Below are positions 61,195 through 64,000 of a DNA stretch of 64,000 nucleotides, one piece after another. Made by a program: the position numbers and the translations under genes. Below the pieces are notes generated by a model. The model was not told the origin of the DNA, made no database searches, and saw nothing but the letters and a program-made list of their open reading frames with translations. Origin of the DNA: Pedobacter foliorum (GTDB lineage Bacteria > Bacteroidota > Bacteroidia > Sphingobacteriales > Sphingobacteriaceae). Where the stretch lies: NCBI RefSeq assembly GCF_013266735.1, contig NZ_JABSNU010000001.1:682001-746000 (forward strand), in the 5' to 3' direction. Position 1 is the first letter of the stretch. Each line of letters starts with the position of its first letter.

Positions 61195-61324
61195 TTGCGG
61201 TAGGACGTGACCGGTTTGGGAAGCAGTTACTGCCGCCCGCAATGGAATCTCATTCTACTTCCCAAAAATTTCAGAAGCGCTTCTGAAATGCAATGTAGCA
61301 ACCTCCGCGTATGGATCGCGGAGG
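61195..61324. repeat. Series of hairpins, possible structured RNA or recombination site
   Basis: Four inverted repeats lie within 130 bases: TTGCGG/CCGCAA (61195-61200, 61237-61242); TTTGGGAAG/CTTCCCAAA (61215-61223, 61258-61266); a 22-bp perfect palindrome with left arm ATTTCAGAAGC (61268-61289); and CCTCCGCG/CGCGGAGG (61302-61309, 61317-61324). The first and second conflict if folded together. They lie just before the 51-residue secreted peptide gene. The 60991-61194 segment shows no gene. Confidence 0.55.
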
Positions 61325-61358
61325 CCTACCAAGTATTTCAATTCTAAAATTTTTGACA

Positions 61359-61514
61359 ATGTTTGCATTTTTATTTGCTTTGATCATGGGATTCGCAACC
61401 CCTCATTATAACACTCCAAAAGATTGTGGTAACGGTACAGTAACAACCTTTGGCGATCCGCCACTTCCTGGTGATCATGGTGGCGAAACAGGTAATAATC
61501 CTCCTAGAAGATAG
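61359..61514 (+). CDS. Short secreted Gly/Pro-rich peptide
   Basis: The ATG at 61359 gives 51 residues. A signal-like hydrophobic start MFAFLFALIMGFATP is followed by HYNTPKDCGNGTVTTFGDPP and LPGDHGGETGNNPPRR. The frame also opens at 61311, but that part crosses the hairpin series. It is followed 12 bp later by a strong terminator, so it is a separate transcript. One cysteine. A secreted signal peptide or small surface factor is possible; no family is known to me. Confidence 0.65.
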   Translation: MFAFLFALIMGFATPHYNTPKDCGNGTVTTFGDPPLPGDHGGETGNNPPRR

Positions 61515-61523
61515 TCATGTTTC

Positions 61524-61553
61524 AATGCGGGCAAGATTTTGCCCGCATTTTTT
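61524..61553 (+). terminator. Rho-independent terminator of the secreted peptide gene
   Basis: An 11-bp perfect stem (AATGCGGGCAA with TTGCCCGCATT) around GATT and a T-run directly after it. It lies between the peptide gene and the kinase gene. Confidence 0.9.
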
Positions 61554-61579
61554 ATAAATTAGGAGAATAATTAAAAATA

Positions 61580-63274
61580 TTGAAAATACTAATTACGTCT
61601 CTTCTATTGTTGCTGTTCATTTCTTGCCATCAAGAAATGAAGCAAAAAATACCACAATTTGATAATGCGTACTATGATCGTGCATGGTTTTTTTGGGACA
61701 ATAATCTCCCAGACAGTAGTTTCATTTACTTCAATAAAGCCAAAGAGAAGTCATTGAAGGATGGCGATAAAGTAAAGGTAGCCAAATCCCTAATCAATAT
61801 GGCAATCATTAGTGGTGATAAAGGGGACTACTTTGGTAGTCAGGAAATCTCACTTTCTGCCATTGCCTATCTGAACCCTAACATTCAAGAACAAAGCGAG
61901 ATACTTTCCTCGAATTACAATAATTTAGGTAAAATGGCCCATGTTTTAAAAAAATACGAGGAAGCCAATCAGTTTTATCTGAAAGCAATAGCGCTTACCA
62001 AGAATGAAAATTCCAGGACCATCTATTTCAATAATATTGCGATCAATTTAAGTAGCTATGGAAAGTATAGCGAAGCCTTGAAATATTTTGAAAAATTAAT
62101 GGGTGAAAAAGGAATTAGCGGGAATCCAATCACCTATTCAAGGATACTGTCTAACAGTGCCAAAACCAAATGGATGCAAAACCGCTCTTACAAACCAGTG
62201 CCAGACTTTCTAAAAGCCTTAAGTATAAGAGAGCGGGAAAAAGATTTGTGGGGACAAAATGCAAGTCTGGGCCATCTTGTTGATTACTATTTTGATGCAA
62301 AACCAGATTCTGCTTTAGTTTATACCCATAGAAAATATAAGATTGCTCAAGCAATAAGCAGTACTGACGATCAACTCAACTCTCTTCAAATGCTGATCAA
62401 GCTTAGTCCAGCCAACGATACCAAGCGTTATTTTGAAATCTATCAGCATCTTGCCGATAGTGTACAGCTTGTTCGTAGTGCAGCTAAAAATCAGTTTGCA
62501 CTGATTCGTTATGAAACCGAAAAGAATAAAGCTGAAAATCTAAATCTTCAGAAAGATGTTAACGAGAAAAAGTATCAGATTACCAGACAACGTTTTTTCA
62601 TCATTGCCTCATTAATTTTAATTATTGGAGGATCTGCTTTTGGCTTGCTTTGGTATAAAAAAAGGAGGCAAAAAATAGAGCTGGAGGCTGAAAATATGAT
62701 TCGGGATAACAAGTTAAAAATTCATAAAAAGGTACATGATGTAGTTGCAAATGGCCTCTATACCGTAATGTCTGAAATTGAGAATAAGGAAGAGCTGGAT
62801 AAAGAAAAAATCCTGGATAGAATAGAAATACTCTACGAAAGGTCCCGAGGCATTACCTATGATGCTTATGACGAAACCCCAATTATTGAACCTGATCTCA
62901 AAGGGAAAATTAATAGCCTCATGGCATCCTATGGTACTCAGGAAAGAAGGGTATCTCTTGTCGGCAATGAGGATGAATTATGGGAACAGGTAAGTGTACA
63001 AGCTAAACACGAAATAATGCATATTCTTCAGGAGCTAATGGTAAACATGGATAAACACAGTGCTGCAAGTAATGTGGTGATCAAGTTTGAGCATATTAAA
63101 AACAAGGTGAATATCTATTATACTGATGATGGAATAGGCATTAAAGGGGTACCAAAATTTAATAATGGGCTCACCAATACGGGAAACCGTATTCAAAGTA
63201 TAGGTGGTGAGATTACTTTTGATTCAAATAACGAAAAGGGATTAAGCATTCACATTTTTTTCCCTACTACCTAA
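61580..63274 (+). CDS. TPR-containing sensor histidine kinase (NarX-like HisKA_3 type)
   Basis: The start codon appears to be TTG at 61580. The 564-residue lipoprotein-like protein (LLFISCHQ) has several tetratricopeptide repeats (about 35-260: SSNYNNLGKMAHVLKKYEEANQFYLKAIAL and SSYGKYSEALKYFEKLM), a transmembrane helix (FFIIASLILIIGGSAFGLLWYKK, about 340), the phospho-His region KIHKKVHDVVANGLYTVMSEI and an HATPase with ELMVNMDKHS and YYTDDGIGIKG. The TPR part faces the periplasm and probably binds a peptide or protein. It is followed 9 bp later by its response regulator. Confidence 0.92.
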   Translation: MKILITSLLLLLFISCHQEMKQKIPQFDNAYYDRAWFFWDNNLPDSSFIYFNKAKEKSLKDGDKVKVAKSLINMAIISGDKGDYFGSQEISLSAIAYLNPNIQEQSEILSSNYNNLGKMAHVLKKYEEANQFYLKAIALTKNENSRTIYFNNIAINLSSYGKYSEALKYFEKLMGEKGISGNPITYSRILSNSAKTKWMQNRSYKPVPDFLKALSIREREKDLWGQNASLGHLVDYYFDAKPDSALVYTHRKYKIAQAISSTDDQLNSLQMLIKLSPANDTKRYFEIYQHLADSVQLVRSAAKNQFALIRYETEKNKAENLNLQKDVNEKKYQITRQRFFIIASLILIIGGSAFGLLWYKKRRQKIELEAENMIRDNKLKIHKKVHDVVANGLYTVMSEIENKEELDKEKILDRIEILYERSRGITYDAYDETPIIEPDLKGKINSLMASYGTQERRVSLVGNEDELWEQVSVQAKHEIMHILQELMVNMDKHSAASNVVIKFEHIKNKVNIYYTDDGIGIKGVPKFNNGLTNTGNRIQSIGGEITFDSNNEKGLSIHIFFPTT

Positions 63275-63283
63275 ACAGATATC

Positions 63284-63949
63284 ATGTTCGAACGCGTATT
63301 AATTGCTGAGGATCACGAAAACACCAGTCTATCCGTTAAACGGGCGCTAATTGATCTGGGAGTTGAAGATCCTAAATATGTAGCCTATTGTGACCAAGCC
63401 TTATCTTGGATTCGGAAAGGATTAAACATCGCTCAACCTTATGATTTATTTATCACTGATCTTTCCTTTGTAGAAGACCATACCATTCAGGAGATTACTG
63501 ATGGCGCAGCCCTCATTAAAGCTGTCAAAGAGATTCAACCTGAGTTAAAGATATTGGTGTTTTCTGCAGAGGGTAGGCCAGAAGTCATTAGTTCTTTGAT
63601 CAGGGACCTTGGGATCGATGCTTATGTGCGTAAGGCCCGTCATGATGTCCAGGAGCTCAGATCAGCTATAGAGTCGATCGCTAAAGGGAAAACTTATTTT
63701 CCTATTCAAATCAGGCAAACCACACGAGAAAACAATTCATTTGCTTTTACGCCATACGATACAACAATTATACGTTTGCTTGCTCAAGGCGCGAAACAAA
63801 AAGAAATCCCCCAATATCTTAAAGAACATAAGATTATACCTACTGGTTTAAGCAGTCTTGAAAAGCGACTTAATCTGATTAGAGATGTGTTGGGCTTTTC
63901 AACTAATGAGCAGCTTATTGCATATTGTAAAGATTTCAAAATCATTTGA
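63284..63949 (+). CDS. NarL/FixJ-type response regulator
   Basis: The 221-residue regulator: receiver domain (VLIAEDHENTSLSVKRALIDL, phospho-acceptor in DLFITDLSFVED, LVFSAEGRPEV) and a degenerate LuxR-type helix-turn-helix (FTPYDTTIIRLLAQGAKQKEIPQYLK and GLSSLEKRLNLIRDVLGFSTNEQLIAYC). Coupled to the TPR kinase. Palindromes at 60215, 61038 and 63969 are the proposed sites; the last lies 20 bp after its stop. Confidence 0.9.
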   Translation: MFERVLIAEDHENTSLSVKRALIDLGVEDPKYVAYCDQALSWIRKGLNIAQPYDLFITDLSFVEDHTIQEITDGAALIKAVKEIQPELKILVFSAEGRPEVISSLIRDLGIDAYVRKARHDVQELRSAIESIAKGKTYFPIQIRQTTRENNSFAFTPYDTTIIRLLAQGAKQKEIPQYLKEHKIIPTGLSSLEKRLNLIRDVLGFSTNEQLIAYCKDFKII

Positions 63950-63968
63950 TTTATTATCGGTTTTTGCT

Positions 63969-63984
63969 TTACGGTTTCCCGTAA
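63969..63984. promoter_or_regulatory. Palindrome TTACGG-TTTC-CCGTAA (copy 3)
   Basis: Perfect 6-4-6 inverted repeat at the window edge, differing from copy 1 only in one spacer base. It lies 20 bp after the response regulator stop and presumably upstream of the next gene outside the window. Confidence 0.6.
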
Positions 63985-64000
63985 GGAAAGTCTGATCTTC

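Overview
The window looks like chromosomal DNA of a Bacteroidota bacterium, most likely Sphingobacteriaceae (Pedobacter-like). The evidence is SusC-type and OMP_b-brl_3 outer-membrane receptors, a GLPGLI-family protein, two LytS/LytTR pairs, ECF sigma factors with small membrane partners, a zeaxanthin-type carotenoid cluster, and several exact TAnnTTTG -7 promoter elements. No tRNA, rRNA, CRISPR array, intact IS element or phage gene was seen.

Region 1 (1-10716) is a stress and central-carbon island: two universal stress proteins, a stand-alone PEP-synthase-like ATP-grasp domain, a response regulator fused to a Crp/Fnr protein, a PfkB kinase, an ECF sigma factor, a beta-CASP nuclease, phosphoglycerate mutase, an FbaB-type aldolase, an Nramp-like carrier and an Fpg-like protein. 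FNR-type palindromes (TGAT-N4-ATCA) sit 70-90 bp upstream of most of these units, and the fusion regulator has an FNR-type recognition helix, so this looks like a self-contained regulon.

Region 2 (10734-17402) holds a DUF1275 remnant and then a carotenoid operon on the minus strand: marR, crtI, crtB, a secreted protein, an SRPBCC protein, crtZ, a lycopene cyclase and a lipocalin. The marR promoter carries an overlapping palindrome.

Region 3 (17571-32916) has a GH2 enzyme, an AraC/GyrI-like regulator, an agmatine-deiminase-family lipoprotein, a PNPOx-like protein, an ECF sigma/membrane protein/DUF4252/outer-membrane receptor operon, a serine hydrolase, a DUF6268-like protein and a LytS/LytTR pair with an outer-membrane barrel.

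Region 4 (32974-54078) is accessory and visibly rearranged. It contains a MocR remnant, three GNATs and an ABM monooxygenase, a LytS/LytTR/TonB-type receptor/GLPGLI locus, and a MORN-repeat esterase bracketed by 43-bp direct repeats. It also contains two S41 peptidases, an erythromycin-esterase pseudogene joined to a GH95-like tail, a nucleotidyltransferase/small-protein pair and a metzincin-like lipoprotein.

Region 5 (54191-59772) is the mutasome operon imuA-imuB-dnaE2, with a palindromic operator directly against its -7 element.

Region 6 (59923-64000) encodes a TPR-type histidine kinase and a response regulator next to two tiny proline-rich proteins and a membrane protein. A rare palindrome (TTACGG-TTTY-CCGTAA) recurs beside them. 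This is the best candidate here for an undescribed small regulatory system.
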